Of a stretch of DNA of 64,000 bases, positions 15,001 to 27,150 are shown piece by piece. Below the pieces are notes generated by a model. It was not told the DNA's origin. It saw only the letters and a list, made by a program, of their open reading frames with translations, and made no database searches. The stretch covers positions 164,054,040 to 164,118,039 of the forward strand of contig CM063510.1 in NCBI GenBank assembly GCA_032207245.1. The letters run 5' to 3'. The translations under genes were made by a program, and so were the position numbers. Origin of the DNA: Pardosa pseudoannulata (Eukaryota > Arthropoda > Arachnida > Araneae > Lycosidae). Position 1 is the first letter of the stretch, and the number at the start of each line of letters is the position of its first letter.

Positions 15001-18000
15001 ACGCTATTTAGGCAAGTCTAATGGCGAGTGCTTCAGTAGTTCGCTTAATTTCGCTTGTTTCTCAAAATTGACTTTTAGCGTCTAAACCAGGCCAAATATA
15101 CAAGTTCGACGATATTAACGAAACTACTTAAAGTACGTTAATGAAACTCTCTAGTATAGCCTAAAACCATGTTTTACGCTATTTAGGCAAGTCTAATGGC
15201 GAGTGCTTCAGTAGTTCGCTTAATTTCGCTTGTTTCTCAAAATTGACTTTTAGCGTCTAAACAGGCCAAATATACAAGTTCGACGATATTAACGAAACTA
15301 CTTAAAGTACGTTAATGAAACTCTCTAGTATAGCCTAAAACCATGTTTTACGCTATTTAGGCAAGTCTAATGGCGAGTGCTTCAGTAGTTCGCTTAATTT
15401 CGCTTGTTTCTCAAAATTGACTTTTAGCGTCTAACCAGGCCAAATATACAAGTTCGACGATATTAACGAAACTACTTAAAGTACGTTAATGAAACTCTCT
15501 AGTATAGCCTAAAACCATGTTTTACGCTATTTAGGCAAGTCTAATGGCGAGTGCTTCAGTAGTTCGCTTAATTTTGCTTGTTTCTCAAAATTGACTTTTA
15601 GCGTCTAACCAGGTAAAATATACAAGTCCGACGATATTAACGAAACTACTTAAAGTACGTTAATGAAACTCTCTAGTATAGCCTAAAACCATGTTTTACG
15701 CTATTTAGGCAAGTCTAATGGCGAGTGCTTCAGTAGTTCGCTTAATTTCGCTTGTTTCTCAAAATTGACTTTTAGCGTCTAAGCGTACCAAATATACAAG
15801 TTCGACGATATTAACGAAACTACTTAAAGTACGTTAATGAAACTCTCTAGTATAGCCTAAAACCATGTTTTACGCTATTTAGGCAAGTCTAATGGCGAGT
15901 GCTTCAGTAGTTCGCTTAATTTCGCTTGTTTCTCAAAATTGACTTTTAGCCTCTTAACAAGCCAAATATACAATTTCGACGATATTAACGAAACTACTTA
16001 AAGTACGTTAATGAAACTCTCTAGTATAGCCTAAAACCATGTTTTACGCTATTTAGGCAAGTCTAATGGCGAGTGCTTCAGTAGTTCGCTTAATTTCGCT
16101 TGTTTCTCAAAATTGACTTTTAGCGTCTAACTAGGCCAAATATACAAGTTCGACGATATTAACGAAACTACTTAAAGTACGTTAATGAAACTCTCTAGTA
16201 TAGCCTAAAACCATGTTTTACGCTATTTAGGCAAGTCTAATGGCGAGTGCTTCAGTAGTTCGCTTAATTTCGCTTGTTTCTCAAAATTGACTTTTAGCGT
16301 CTAACCAGGCCAAATATACAAGTTCGACGATATTAACGAAACTACTTAAAGTACGTTAATGAAACTCTCTAGTATAGCCTAAAACCATGTTTTACGCTAT
16401 TTAGGCAAGTCTAATGGCGAGTGCTTCAGTAGTTCGCTTAATTTCGCTTGTTTCTCAAAATTGACTTTTAGCGTCTAACCAGGCCAAATATACAAGTTCG
16501 ACGATATTAACGAAACTACTTAAAGTACGTTAATGAAACTCTCTAGTATAGCCTAAAACCATGTTTTACGCTATTTAGGCAAGTCTAATGGCGAGTGCTT
16601 CAGTAGTTCGCTTAATTTCGCTTGTTTCTCAAAATTGACTTTTAGCGTCTAACCAGGCCAAATATACAAGTTCGACGATATTAACGAAACTACTTAAAGT
16701 ACGTTAATGAAACTCTCTAGTATAGCCTAAAACCATGTTTTACGCTATTTAGGCAAGTCTAATGGCGAGTGCTTCAGTAGTTCGCTTAATTTCGCTTGTT
16801 TCTCAAAATTGACTTTTAGCGTCTAACCAGGCCAAATATACAAGTTCGACGATATTAACGAAACTACTTAAAGTACGTTAATGAAACTCTCTAGTATAGC
16901 CTAAAACCATGTTTTACGCTATTTAGGCAAGTCTAATGGCGAGTGCTTCAGTAGTTCGCTTAATTTCGCCCTTTTCTCAAAATTGACTTTTAGCGTCTAA
17001 CCAGGCCAAATATACAAGTTCGACGATATTAACGAAACTACTTAAAGTACGTTAATGAAACTCTCTAGTATAGCCTAAAACCATGTTTTACGCTATTTAG
17101 GCAAGTCTAATGGCGAGTGCTTCAGTAGTTTGCTTAATTTCGCTTGTTTCTCAAAATTGACTTTTAGCGTCTAACCTGGCCAAATATACAAGTTCGACGA
17201 TATTAACGAAACTACTTAAAGTACGTTAATGAAACTCTCTAGTATAGCCTAAAACCATGTTTTACGCTATTTATGCAAGTCTAATGGCGAGTGCTTCAGT
17301 AGTTCGCTTAATTTCGCTTGTTTCTCAAAATTGACTTTTAGCGTCTAACCTGGCCAAATATACAAGTTCGACGATATTAACGAAACTACTTAAAGTACGT
17401 TAATGAAACTTTCTAGTATAGCCTAAAACCATGTTTTACGCTATTTAGGCAAGTCTAATGGCGAGTGCTTCAGTAGTTCGCTTAATTTCGCTTGTTTTTC
17501 AAAATTGACTTTTAGCGTCTAAACAGGCCAAATATACAAGTTCGACGATATTAACGAAACTACTTAAAGTACGTTAATGAAACTCTCTAGTATAGCCTAA
17601 AACCATGTTTTACGCTATTTATGCAAGTTTAATGGCGAGTGCTTCAGTAGTTTTCTAAATTTCGCTTGTTTCTCAAAATTGACTTTTAGCGTCTAACATG
17701 GCCAAATATACAAGTTAGACGATATTAACGAAACTACTTAAAGTACGTTAATGAAACTCTCTAGTATAGCCTAAAACCATGTTTTACGCTATTTAGGCAA
17801 GTCTAATGGCGAGTGCTTCAGTAGTTCGCTTAATTTCGCTTGTTACTCAAAATTGACTTTTAGCGTCTAACTAGGCCAAATATACAAGTTCGACGATATT
17901 AACGAAACTACTTAAAGTACGTTAATGAAACTCTCTAGTATAGCCTAAAACCATGTTTTACGCTATTTAGGCAAGTCTAATGGCGAGTGCTTCAGTAGTT

Positions 18001-21000
18001 CGCTTAATTTCGCCCTTTTCTCAAAATTGACTTTTAGCGTCTAACCAGGCCAAATATACAAGTTCGACGATATTAACGAAACTACTTAAAGTACGTTAAT
18101 GAAACTCTCTAGTATAGCCTAAAACCATGTTTTACGCTATTTAGGCAAGTCTAATAGCGAGTGCTTCAGTAGTTCGCTTAATTTCGCCCTTTTCTCAAAA
18201 TTGACTTTTAGCGTCTAACCAGGCCAAATATACAAGTTCGACGATATTAACGAAACTACTTAAAGTACGTTAATGAAACTCTCTAGTATAGCCTAAAACC
18301 ATGTTTTACGCTATTTAGGCAAGTCTAATGGCGAGTGCTTCAGTAGTTTGCTTAATTTCGCTTGTTTCTAAAAATTGACTTTTAGCGTCTAACTACGCCA
18401 AATATACAAGTTCGACGATATTAACGAAACTACTTAAAGTACGTTAATGAAACTCTCTAGTATAGCCTAAAACCATGTTTTACGCTATTTAGGCAAGTCT
18501 AATGGCGAGTGCTTCAGTAGTTCGCTTAATTTCGCCCTTTTCTCAAAATTGACTTTTAGCGTCTAACCAGGCCAAATATACAAGTTCGACGATATTAACG
18601 AAACTACTTAAAGTACGTTAATGAAACTCTCTAGTATAGCCTAAAACCATGTTTTACGCTATTTAGGCAAGTCTAATGGCGAGTGCTTCAGTAGTTCGCT
18701 TAATTTCGCTTGTTTCTAAAAATTGACTTTTAGCGTCTAACTACGCCAAATATACAAGTTCGACGATATTAACGAAACTACTTAAAGTACGTTAATGAAA
18801 CTCTCTAGTATAGCCTAAAACCATGTTTTACGCTATTTAAGCAAGTCTAATGACGAGAGCTTGAGTAGTTCGCTTAAATTTGCTTGTTTCTTAAAATTGA
18901 CTTTTAGCGTCTAACTAGGCCAAATATACAAGTTCGACGATATTAACGAAACTACTTAAAGTACGTTAATGAAACTCTCTAGTATAGCCTAAAACCATGT
19001 TTTACGCTATTTAGGCAAGTCTAATGGCGAGTGCTTCAGTAGTTCGCTTAATTTCGTTTGTTTCTCAAAATTGACTTTTAGCGTCTAAACAGGCCAAATA
19101 TACAAGTTCGACGATATTAACGAAACTACTTAAAGTACGTTAATGAAACTCTCTAGTATAGCCTAAAACCATGTTTTACGCTATTTAGGCAAGTCTAATG
19201 GCGAGTGCTTCAGTAGTTCGCTTAATTTCGCTTGTTTCTCAAAATTGACTTTTAGCTACTAACAAGGCCAAATATACAAGTTCGACGATATTAACGAAAC
19301 TACTTAAAGTACGTTAATGAAACTCTCTAGTATAGCCTAAAACCATGTTTTACGCTATTTAGGCAAGTCTAATGGCGAGTGCTTCAGTAGTTCGCTTAAT
19401 TTCGCTTGTTTCTCAATATTGACTTTTAGCGTCTAACAACGCCAAATATACAAGTTCGACGATAATAACGAAACTACTTAAAGTACGTTAATGAAACTTT
19501 CTAGTATAGCCTAAAACCATGTTTTACGCTATTTAGGCAAGTCTAATGGCGAGTGCTTCAGTAGTTCGCTTAATTTCGCCCTTTTCTCAAAATTGACTTT
19601 TAGCGTCTAACCAGGCCAAATATACAAGTTCGACGATATTAACGAAACTACTTAAAGTACGTTAATGAAACTCTCTAGTATAGCCTAAAACCATGTTTTA
19701 CGCTATTTAGGCAAGTCTAATGGCGAGTGCTTCAGTAGTTCGCTTAATTTCGCTTGTTTCTCAAAATTGACTTTTAGCGTCTAAACAGGCCAAATATACA
19801 AGTTCGACGATATTAACGAAACTACTTAAAGTACGTTAATGAAACTCTCTAGTATAGCCTAAAACCATGTTTTACGCTATTTAGGCAAGTCTAATGGCGA
19901 GTGCTTCAGTAGTTCGCTTAATTTCGCCCTTTTCTCAAAATTGACTTTTAGCGTCTAACTACGCCAAATATACAAGTTCGACGATATTAACGAAACTACT
20001 TAAAGTACGTTAATGAAACTCTCTATTATAGCCTAAAACCATGTTTTACGCTATTTAGGCAAGTCTAATAGCGAGTGCTTCAGTAGTTCGCTTAATTTCG
20101 CCCTTTTCTCAAAATTGACTTTTAGCGTCTAACCAGGCCAAATATACAAGTTCGACGATATTAACGAAACTACTTAAAGTACGTTAATGAAACTCTCTAG
20201 TATAGCCTAAAACCATGTTTTACGCTATTTAGGCAAGTCTAATGGCGAGTGCTTCAGTAGTTCGCTTAATTTCGCTTGTTTCTCAAAATTGACTTTTAGC
20301 GTCTAAACAGGCCAAATATACAAGTTCGACGATATTAACGAAACTACTTAAAGTACGTTAATGAAACTTTCTAGTATAGCCTAAAACCATGTTTTACGCT
20401 ATTTAGGCAAGTCTAATGGCGAGTGCTTCAGTAGTTCGCTTAATTTCGCTTGTTTCTAAAAATTGACTTTTAGCGTCTAACTACGCCAAATATACAAGTT
20501 CGACGATATTAACGAAACTACTTAAAGTACGTTAATGAAACTCTAGTATAGCCTAAAACCATGTTTTACGCTATTTAGGCAAGTCTAATGGCGAGTGCTT
20601 CAGTAGTTCGCTTAATTTCGCTTGTTTCTCAAAATTGACTTTTAGCGTCTAACCAGGCCAAATATACAAGTTCGACGATATTAACGAAACTACTTAAAGT
20701 ACGTTAATGAAACTCTCTAGTATAGCCTAAAACCATGTTTTACGCTATTTAGGCAAGTCTAATGGCGAGTGCTTCAGTAGTTCGCTTCATTTCGCTTGTT
20801 TCTCAAAATTGACTTTTAGTGTCTTACCAGGCAAAATATACATGTTCGACGATATTAACGAAACTACTTAAAGTACGTTAATGAAACTTTCTAGTATAGC
20901 CTAAAACCATGTTTTACGCTATTTAGGCAAGTCTAATGGCGAGTGCTTCAGTAGTTCGCTTAATTTCGCCCTTTTCTCAAAATTGACTTTTAGCGTCTAA

Positions 21001-21649
21001 CCAGGCCAAATATACAAGTTCGACGATATTAACGAAACTACTTAAAGTACGTTAATGAAACTCTAGTATAGCCTAAAACCATGTTTTACGCTATTTAGGC
21101 AAGTCTAATGGCGAGTGCTTCAGTAGTTCGCTTAATTTCGCTTGTTTCTCAAAATTGACTTTTAGCGTCTAACTAGGCCAAATATACAAGTTCGACGATA
21201 TTAACGAAACTACTTAAAGTACGTTAATGAAACTCTCTAGTATAGCCTAAAACCATGTTTTACGCTATTTAGGCAAGTCTAATGGCGAGTGCTTCAGTAG
21301 TTCGCTTAATTTCGCTTGTTTCTCAAAATTGACTTTTAGCGTCTAAACAGGCCAAATATACAAGTTCGACGATATTAACGAAACTACTTAAAGTACGTTA
21401 ATGAAACTCTCTAGTATAGCCTAAAACCATGTTTTACGCTATTTAGGCAAGTCTAATGGCGAGTGCTTCAGTAGTTCGCATAATTTCGCTTGTTTCTCGA
21501 AATTGACTTTTAGCTACTAACAAGGCCAAATATACAAGTTCGATGATATTAACGAAACTACTTAAAGTACGTTAATGAAACTCTCTAGTATAGCCTAAAA
21601 CCATGTTTTACGCTATTTAGGCAAGTCTAATGGCGAGTGCTTCAGTAGT
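1..21649. repeat. 174-bp satellite DNA array, about 124 monomers
   Basis: Head-to-tail monomers share the landmark agcctaaaaccatg, which recurs at 1, 175, 349, 522 and so on. The period is 174 bp, with rare 1-4 bp indels. All copies have the same orientation, and most differ from the consensus at zero to a few positions. The array is open at position 1 and ends inside a monomer at 21649. No open frame of gene size occurs in it. Each monomer carries two dyad symmetries: gcctaaa/tttaggc (for example 176-205, enclosing taaaac/gtttta) and ttaacg..tactt/aagtacgttaa (for example 306-332). Recurrent sites of variation are cgcttgtttc versus cgcccttttc, the ccaggcc segment, and ctctct versus ctct. Period, homogeneity and dyads fit a centromeric or pericentromeric satellite, but the location is inferred. 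Confidence 0.98.
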
Positions 21650-22020
21650 CCCGGAGATACTTACGAGGATTAATATGTAATGTAACTGTCTATCATTCAA
21701 AAACTAGTTTCAGAAACTAATTTTTCATCGTCGAGACATCTAGCTAATGTCTAAAACAAAAGCGAAAAGTGTTGCACACGCACTTGTTTAAGTGTTTCCG
21801 AAACTTTCGCCCTAAAACTAGCAGACGGCGGTCAAATGCCGATTAAAAGACTTTTCCCGTTCGTTACTCCGGAGCTGAAACGCGAAAGTTTTCGTCCTTA
21901 ATGAGCGGTCCGAAGAAAACGAAAACTTAAAATGTGTTGTGGGAACTAAAGAGTTAAGCACTGGAGGCGGAAGCGATCTCTAGATGGAAAATTCTAGAAA
22001 CTTCTCAGATGTTTGAGGTA
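21650..22020. other. Unique, relatively GC-rich flank of the satellite
   Basis: Satellite sequence stops after ttcagtagt at 21649 and is replaced by non-satellite DNA with several CpGs (for example around 21770-21960) and higher GC than the AT-rich DNA further right. No open frame of note is visible. It could be a boundary sequence or a fragment of another repeat; I do not recognise it. Confidence 0.5.
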
Positions 22021-22553
22021 TAGTTTATTTTCATAACTCAGGCATCTTGTTATGATGCTTTTTCATTTCTTGGACACCTCAGGCTTTCGTAGAATGCATA
22101 TCATTTTTACATTTTATTTTGATTCCTATTTGTTATTTCTTTTAGAATTTAGAATTTTACTGTTCTTTAAATATTTAAATAGAAAATAGTCTACTATATT
22201 ACTAGTATTAATCTAATATTTATCAAAAAAACATAACAAGAAATCACAGTTTTATTAGAAAGAAAGTATTATTAGAAAAAAATTATTAGAAAGTTTTATT
22301 CGAAAATATGTGATACATAAAGACTAAATTTAGTTTAATTATTTATGATACTTTGAATATAGATCTAGGTCTATTTTATTTACAAATCACACTGAATCAA
22401 ATATTTTTCTTTCGTTTTCTTAGACATTTAAGACTGACTTAGAATGAATCCATAATAATTCTATTGTTTAAACATTAATTTTATTTTTTACATTTTATTT
22501 AATTATACTTGTTTTAATAGTTTAATCTCTAAATAATTAACAATTCCTATTCT
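22021..22553. other. AT-rich DNA, no gene seen
   Basis: Low-GC sequence with short A and T runs and frequent stops in all frames. I see no transposon signature. Confidence 0.5.
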
Positions 22554-22572
22554 CCCCCCTCTCTCTCTACAT

Positions 22573-22634
<62 letters not shown>

Positions 22635-22636
22635 TA
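22554..22636. repeat. Compound microsatellite (CT)n(ACAT)n(AC)n(AT)n
   Basis: A C run and CT repeats lead into about six catacata units, then about 14 AC units, then about nine AT units. Confidence 0.95.
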
Positions 22637-23212
22637 TAATTTTTCAGTTATTTTATATTTATTTAAAGATTAGCTTATTGAATGTGTCACATAATTTATA
22701 TATATTGAATCTATTATATTTAGAAATGCACTATAATATTTTTCTTTTCGATGAAAAGAAGAAAGATGAAAGCATTAAGCGATTGGAAATACTAAAATAA
22801 TCTTTTAGACATTTATTACATTTATTTTATATAATTGATAAATTATAGTCTTCAAAGTATATTTTATTTCTGAAGAATATTTGTCAATTTATCATACGTT
22901 TCTTCTTTGCATATTTTATGGATTCACTGAATGCATAAATTTCCTCAAAAAGTATGATTTACTTTATAGAATTTTATTTCTGAAATGAATCCTTTCAAAT
23001 TTTAGGAAACAGTTTCTCCAGCAACTTTTTTAATGCCAAATTTAATACTTAAAATTTCATTATATTTTAAATTCACTATATTTGACAATACAAATAATTA
23101 AGAAATAAATAGAAATAACAAAATTTAATAAAATGAAAATAACAAGAATTAAACAAAACAAAATTTTAAATGATCTATAGATAATGTTCTATTATATGCC
23201 TAGGATGCTGGC

Positions 23213-23213
<1 letters not shown>
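22637..23213. other. AT-rich DNA, no gene seen
   Basis: Low-GC sequence rich in short A/T runs. No open frame, repeat pair or transposon end was recognised. Confidence 0.4.
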
Positions 23214-23275
<62 letters not shown>

Positions 23276-23366
23276 TGTATGTATATATGTGTATATATGT
23301 GTATATGTATATGTGTATATATGTGTATGTATAAGTATGTATCTATATAATATGTAGATATGTTTG

Positions 23367-23397
<31 letters not shown>

Positions 23398-23440
23398 CTA
23401 TATATGTATATATATGTATGTATATATATATATGTGTGTG

Positions 23441-23473
<33 letters not shown>

Positions 23474-23475
23474 CA
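23214..23475. repeat. (AT)n-rich microsatellite with (GTAT)/(GT) interruptions
   Basis: Long alternating AT tracts are broken by gtatgtat and gtgtgtgt blocks. Tyr/Ile/His-rich open frames across this region are translations of the microsatellite, not genes. Confidence 0.95.
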
Positions 23476-23573
23476 CCACACACTATTATTGCGGTAATCA
23501 GCTGCTGCAGAATTATATATCTTTAGCATGACTTAAAAATGCTGCGTAATGAAAAATGTTATTTTACTGAGGA

Positions 23574-23583
23574 TACACACACA

Positions 23584-23673
<90 letters not shown>
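23574..23673. repeat. (AC)n then (AT)~43 microsatellite
   Basis: A short acacacac run is followed by an almost pure AT dinucleotide tract to 23673. Its translation gives only Tyr-Ile repeats. Confidence 0.95.
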
Positions 23674-23674
<1 letters not shown>

Positions 23675-25000
23675 TTATTTATAAAAATATGTATAAATAT
23701 AAGAACGAAATTATAATTAAAATTTTGTAATTGAGTAAATATTTAATATTTGTAAGCAAATTTGCCTAGTTAATATTCTACAAATATTTTGTAAGATTAT
23801 TTTTTTTCTACTTTAGTAATCACACCTTAAGTATTCAAGAGGAATTCACTTATAATTTTTTTCACACATGTAATTTCATTTATAATCATTCATAACATTA
23901 CAATAATCCCATAAAAGATGAAAAATATTGGAACAGCTCTCAAAAAAGAGCTGTGTAAGCAGTTAAAAGGCAATAAAAATTTCATCGGAAAATAAAGAGA
24001 AAAATGACTATTTTTTAGAATATTTTTCCTTAATTAAATGTTATATTTAATTTTGCAGCATCAATACTGAAACATAATTTCGATTAAATTACATCAATGT
24101 AATTATTCAAAGGAATTTCAGAATTTTTTTTTCATCTATATTTCTTTTTGCGATGAACAATTTTAATTGAGTAATAATAAATGTCGAAACAAAGAACTTC
24201 CTTTAAAAAAAGTGAAATTTCCATTAACCAGTCTGTTGTGTAAAGAATTAAGCTGAAATGTTTTTTTCCTTGGTTACGAAAAATACAAATAAAAGTGAAA
24301 TGTGCAATTAAGGCAAAAAATAAAAAAAAACTTTTTTTTATTCATAAAATTTCTGCAACACATTCCTAATTACTCACTGGAATACTCGTAATTAGAAAAT
24401 TATTAAAAAGTTTCCGAGAATCAAATAAAAAATAAATTGCTTCCCTAATAATGACGCCAATGAAAAGTGAAATACTTCATATAATGGAGAGGTCTAATAA
24501 TTTTTTTCAGGTAGATTGTGAGATAAGTTATAATACAGTATAAAAGTTATTTCTTAAAAAATAGAATATTAAGCACATATATTAAATTTAATGAATTTAA
24601 TCCCACGTACTAAGGAGCTTTTATTATGTAATTAAATTTCTAAATTAAATTTAATTATTTTTTATTGGGAGTAAAATTCCAATTTACAAGACCTAAAAGT
24701 ATCCTTTTATCAACTGAAGCGATGTTGACACATGAGATATTACATTATACATGAGATATTACAATGCGTTTATGAAAATTATTAATTTAAATTTATGAAA
24801 TTTTGTATACATCTACAACAAAAATATAATGAAATAAAAGGAATTATAATTAAAATATTATATTTTTATAAAATAATTTTAAAAACAAATAGAGATCCCA
24901 GTAAACATATTTTAAATATGACGCAAATTTTTAATTTTAAATTTTAAAATAATTTGTTGACGTATAAATCGCTAATTGTGAGCTAAGTTTCAATTTCTTT
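23674..25000. other. AT-rich DNA, no gene seen
   Basis: About 1.3 kb of low-GC sequence without a coding frame of note. A small direct repeat, catgagatattaca, occurs twice near 24731-24764. Confidence 0.5.
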
Positions 25001-25604
25001 GAGTCAATTTGACTCATACAAGAAAATTAAAGTTTTTTTTTGCAAAGAAAATAGTTCTAAATTAATTTAAATAAAATGTTTATTATCAAAAAATTCATGG
25101 AAAACATTTTTTACATATAAAATCTGTTTTTAAGACACATTTTCCTCAAACATTTCAATTACATTTAGCACATAGGTTTCTACATCTGTTTCTTTTGCAT
25201 GATTGTTGAACTTGACGATTCATCCGTGCGTCATTAGCATGAATCTCTATCATTCGAATGGAAGTGTTCTCGACTTATTCTCTATACTTCCTTAATAATA
25301 TATTTTATATACTTTATACTTTATATTTAATTTATACTATATTAATTACAATATTTATTTATTTTCGTGTACATTCTATGAGTCAAATTGGCTCACAACC
25401 AATCACCTTGAAAATAGGTATACCATATTTGATAATGCAAAATTAAGGGGTTTGCGGGAAAGAGGAATGAAAGTTTGCATATATTTCATTACTTAACTAA
25501 AACCAACGTATGATTCTGAAAAGTGATATTAAAGTTTTATATAAATATATATTGGTCAAATTTTTAATGAGTCAAATTGGCTCGGCCTGTAACACTAGTG
25601 TTAA
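25001..25604. repeat. Cluster of three GAGTCAA(a/t)TTG(a/g)CTC motifs ending at TTAA
   Basis: The near-palindrome gagtcaatttgactc is at 25001-25015, and gagtcaaattggctc is at 25380-25394 and again at 25569-25583. The last copy is followed by cctgtaacactagtgttaa, where cactagtg is a perfect palindrome abutting TTAA (25601-25604). A palindromic terminus next to TTAA is compatible with the right end of a piggyBac-type non-autonomous element, but I cannot identify a matching left end. Confidence 0.4.
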
Positions 25605-26093
25605 ATATATCTTTCGAACATATTTGAGTATTATTCTATACATATAATTTGAATAGCTAATTCATAGGAAAGATTGTACGTATGTATGTAACAGTTTCAT
25701 AAAAATAGCTTTAAATCTGATTTGTGATTTAATAGTTTAAATAAAAAAGGAAATTTAAAAATGCTATCCAGTTTTTTTAAGATACAATTGGAAATTTATT
25801 GAGTATTTTGTAGGAAACTCTGAAAAATAAAATCAAAATGAGAATTTAAAAAATATTTAAGTTCTATAAAAATCGGCTATACAAGAATGTTAATTTTGAA
25901 AAAATGAATAAGATTTATTTACTTATACTACCGATTATATCTGTACATATTCTCAACTATAATAATTTATAAAATTATCACGAATTAGCAATTTTTAAAA
26001 ATACTTTGTAATGTCTCCCCTCTAATTAATAAAAATCATGAAATAAACAGTAAAAGAAGTAAAACTCTAGTGGTAAAAAAAATTGTCATCTAT
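25605..26093. other. AT-rich DNA, no gene seen
   Basis: Low-GC sequence immediately upstream of a SINE. No coding or repeat signature was recognised. Confidence 0.4.
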
Positions 26094-26290
26094 CCGAAAG
26101 ATGACCGAATAGGTAGGGCTCTGAACCTCGATACTTGAGTTTGTTGGTTAGCATCCCATTGAGGCATGGGTGTTCGTTGCCTTTCTGTATCGACATTAAG
26201 CAGCAGTTTCCGGTCTTCTTAGCCCTCGTTTTACAAAACTGTAAACCACAAAGCTTCAAACCAAATCCAGCCTAATAAAAATCTACATTT
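26094..26290 (+). mobile_element. tRNA-derived SINE, family A copy 1 (most complete)
   Basis: The 5' part has RNA polymerase III promoter geometry. An A-box-like tgaccgaatagg at 26102-26113 is followed 44 bp later (start to start) by a B-box-like ggttagcatcc at 26146-26156, the spacing found in tRNAs. The body (gtgttcgttgc ... agcagcagtttccggtc ... ttagccctcg ... ccacaaagcttcaaacc) is shared with copies at 42290-42432 (+) and 44935-45075 (-). SINEs have no coding capacity and depend on a LINE for mobility. No clear poly-A tail or flanking duplication is visible, so the ends are approximate. Confidence 0.7.
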
Positions 26291-26984
26291 TTATGTATGA
26301 ACTTTAATTATGTCTAATATTGGATGCATTTTTCATGGAAATAGCAAAAGAACTGAAGATGGTACTACAATGTAACTTGCATTATAGAATGAATTAATAT
26401 ATTCTTGAATCCATAATTCATATCTATTACATTGAAAAATTCAACAAATATTTATTTTAGTAAAATATCTTCTTAATTACTACGGAAAAAATATCTTAAA
26501 TCAACAAATCAACTACTGAAAGGTAAGACCAAAAACTACCAACTAGTTATCTAATTTAAAAGCAATACTACCCATAACCAAATAGAAACAACAAATTGAC
26601 TACTTAAATTATACGCTTATATTCATTTATGTAAAAATTCATAAAACCGGAAAACTTACTTTTTAGAGGCTTGTATGAATGTCCGAGGATTTTTCTTAAT
26701 GGCCAGCTGACAACAGTATGTCTCAGTCATTCTCAGAATTTAACACTATCACCAGAATAGCTGTTTAGGACACATTATTTGAAATATTAGCAGATGACGG
26801 ATTTATGCGAAAATATGGCGTAAGCAGACAAAATCTACATGGTTTCGGCAACATGGTTTCGACAAGTTTAGTTTTGAGCACCTTGCTTCTAAAAGTGGAG
26901 AGTAGGAAGATTAATTATGCCCTGTTTTACTGCTTAAAGTAGATTTTAAATTGATACAAATAATAATGCGTATACTCCCTTCCA
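26291..26984. other. AT-rich DNA, no gene seen
   Basis: No coding frame above background and no recognised repeat lies between the two SINE-like units. Confidence 0.4.
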
Positions 26985-27150
26985 GTTTTTACAGCGCTTA
27001 GTGTATTTTTCTTTCACCTTATGATGTTGGGTCCGATTCCGGACAATGTTTTGGATGTATTGGCTTTGTCACTTCACAGTGTGCCAAGTTTACCTACCTA
27101 CATGGTAGTCCCACCATAAAAAGGACAAATTGCATGCTCTTTGCATATTT
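26985..27150 (+). mobile_element. Second tRNA-like SINE head (family B)
   Basis: ggtccgattcc at 27030-27040 matches the B box GGTTCGANTCC at 10 of 11 positions. It is preceded about 38 bp upstream by an A-box-like agcgcttagtgt (26992-27003). The downstream body (gttttggatgtattggctttgtc ...) is not shared with family A. The copy is unique in this window, so the SINE call rests only on promoter-box geometry; a degenerate tRNA pseudogene is the alternative. Confidence 0.45.

Noticed and set aside
1..21649. CRISPR array
   Set aside because: The whole 174-bp unit repeats without variable spacers, in an evidently eukaryotic setting.
23192..23730. Open frames over the (AT)n tracts
   Set aside because: They encode only Tyr/Ile/His repeats from microsatellite DNA.
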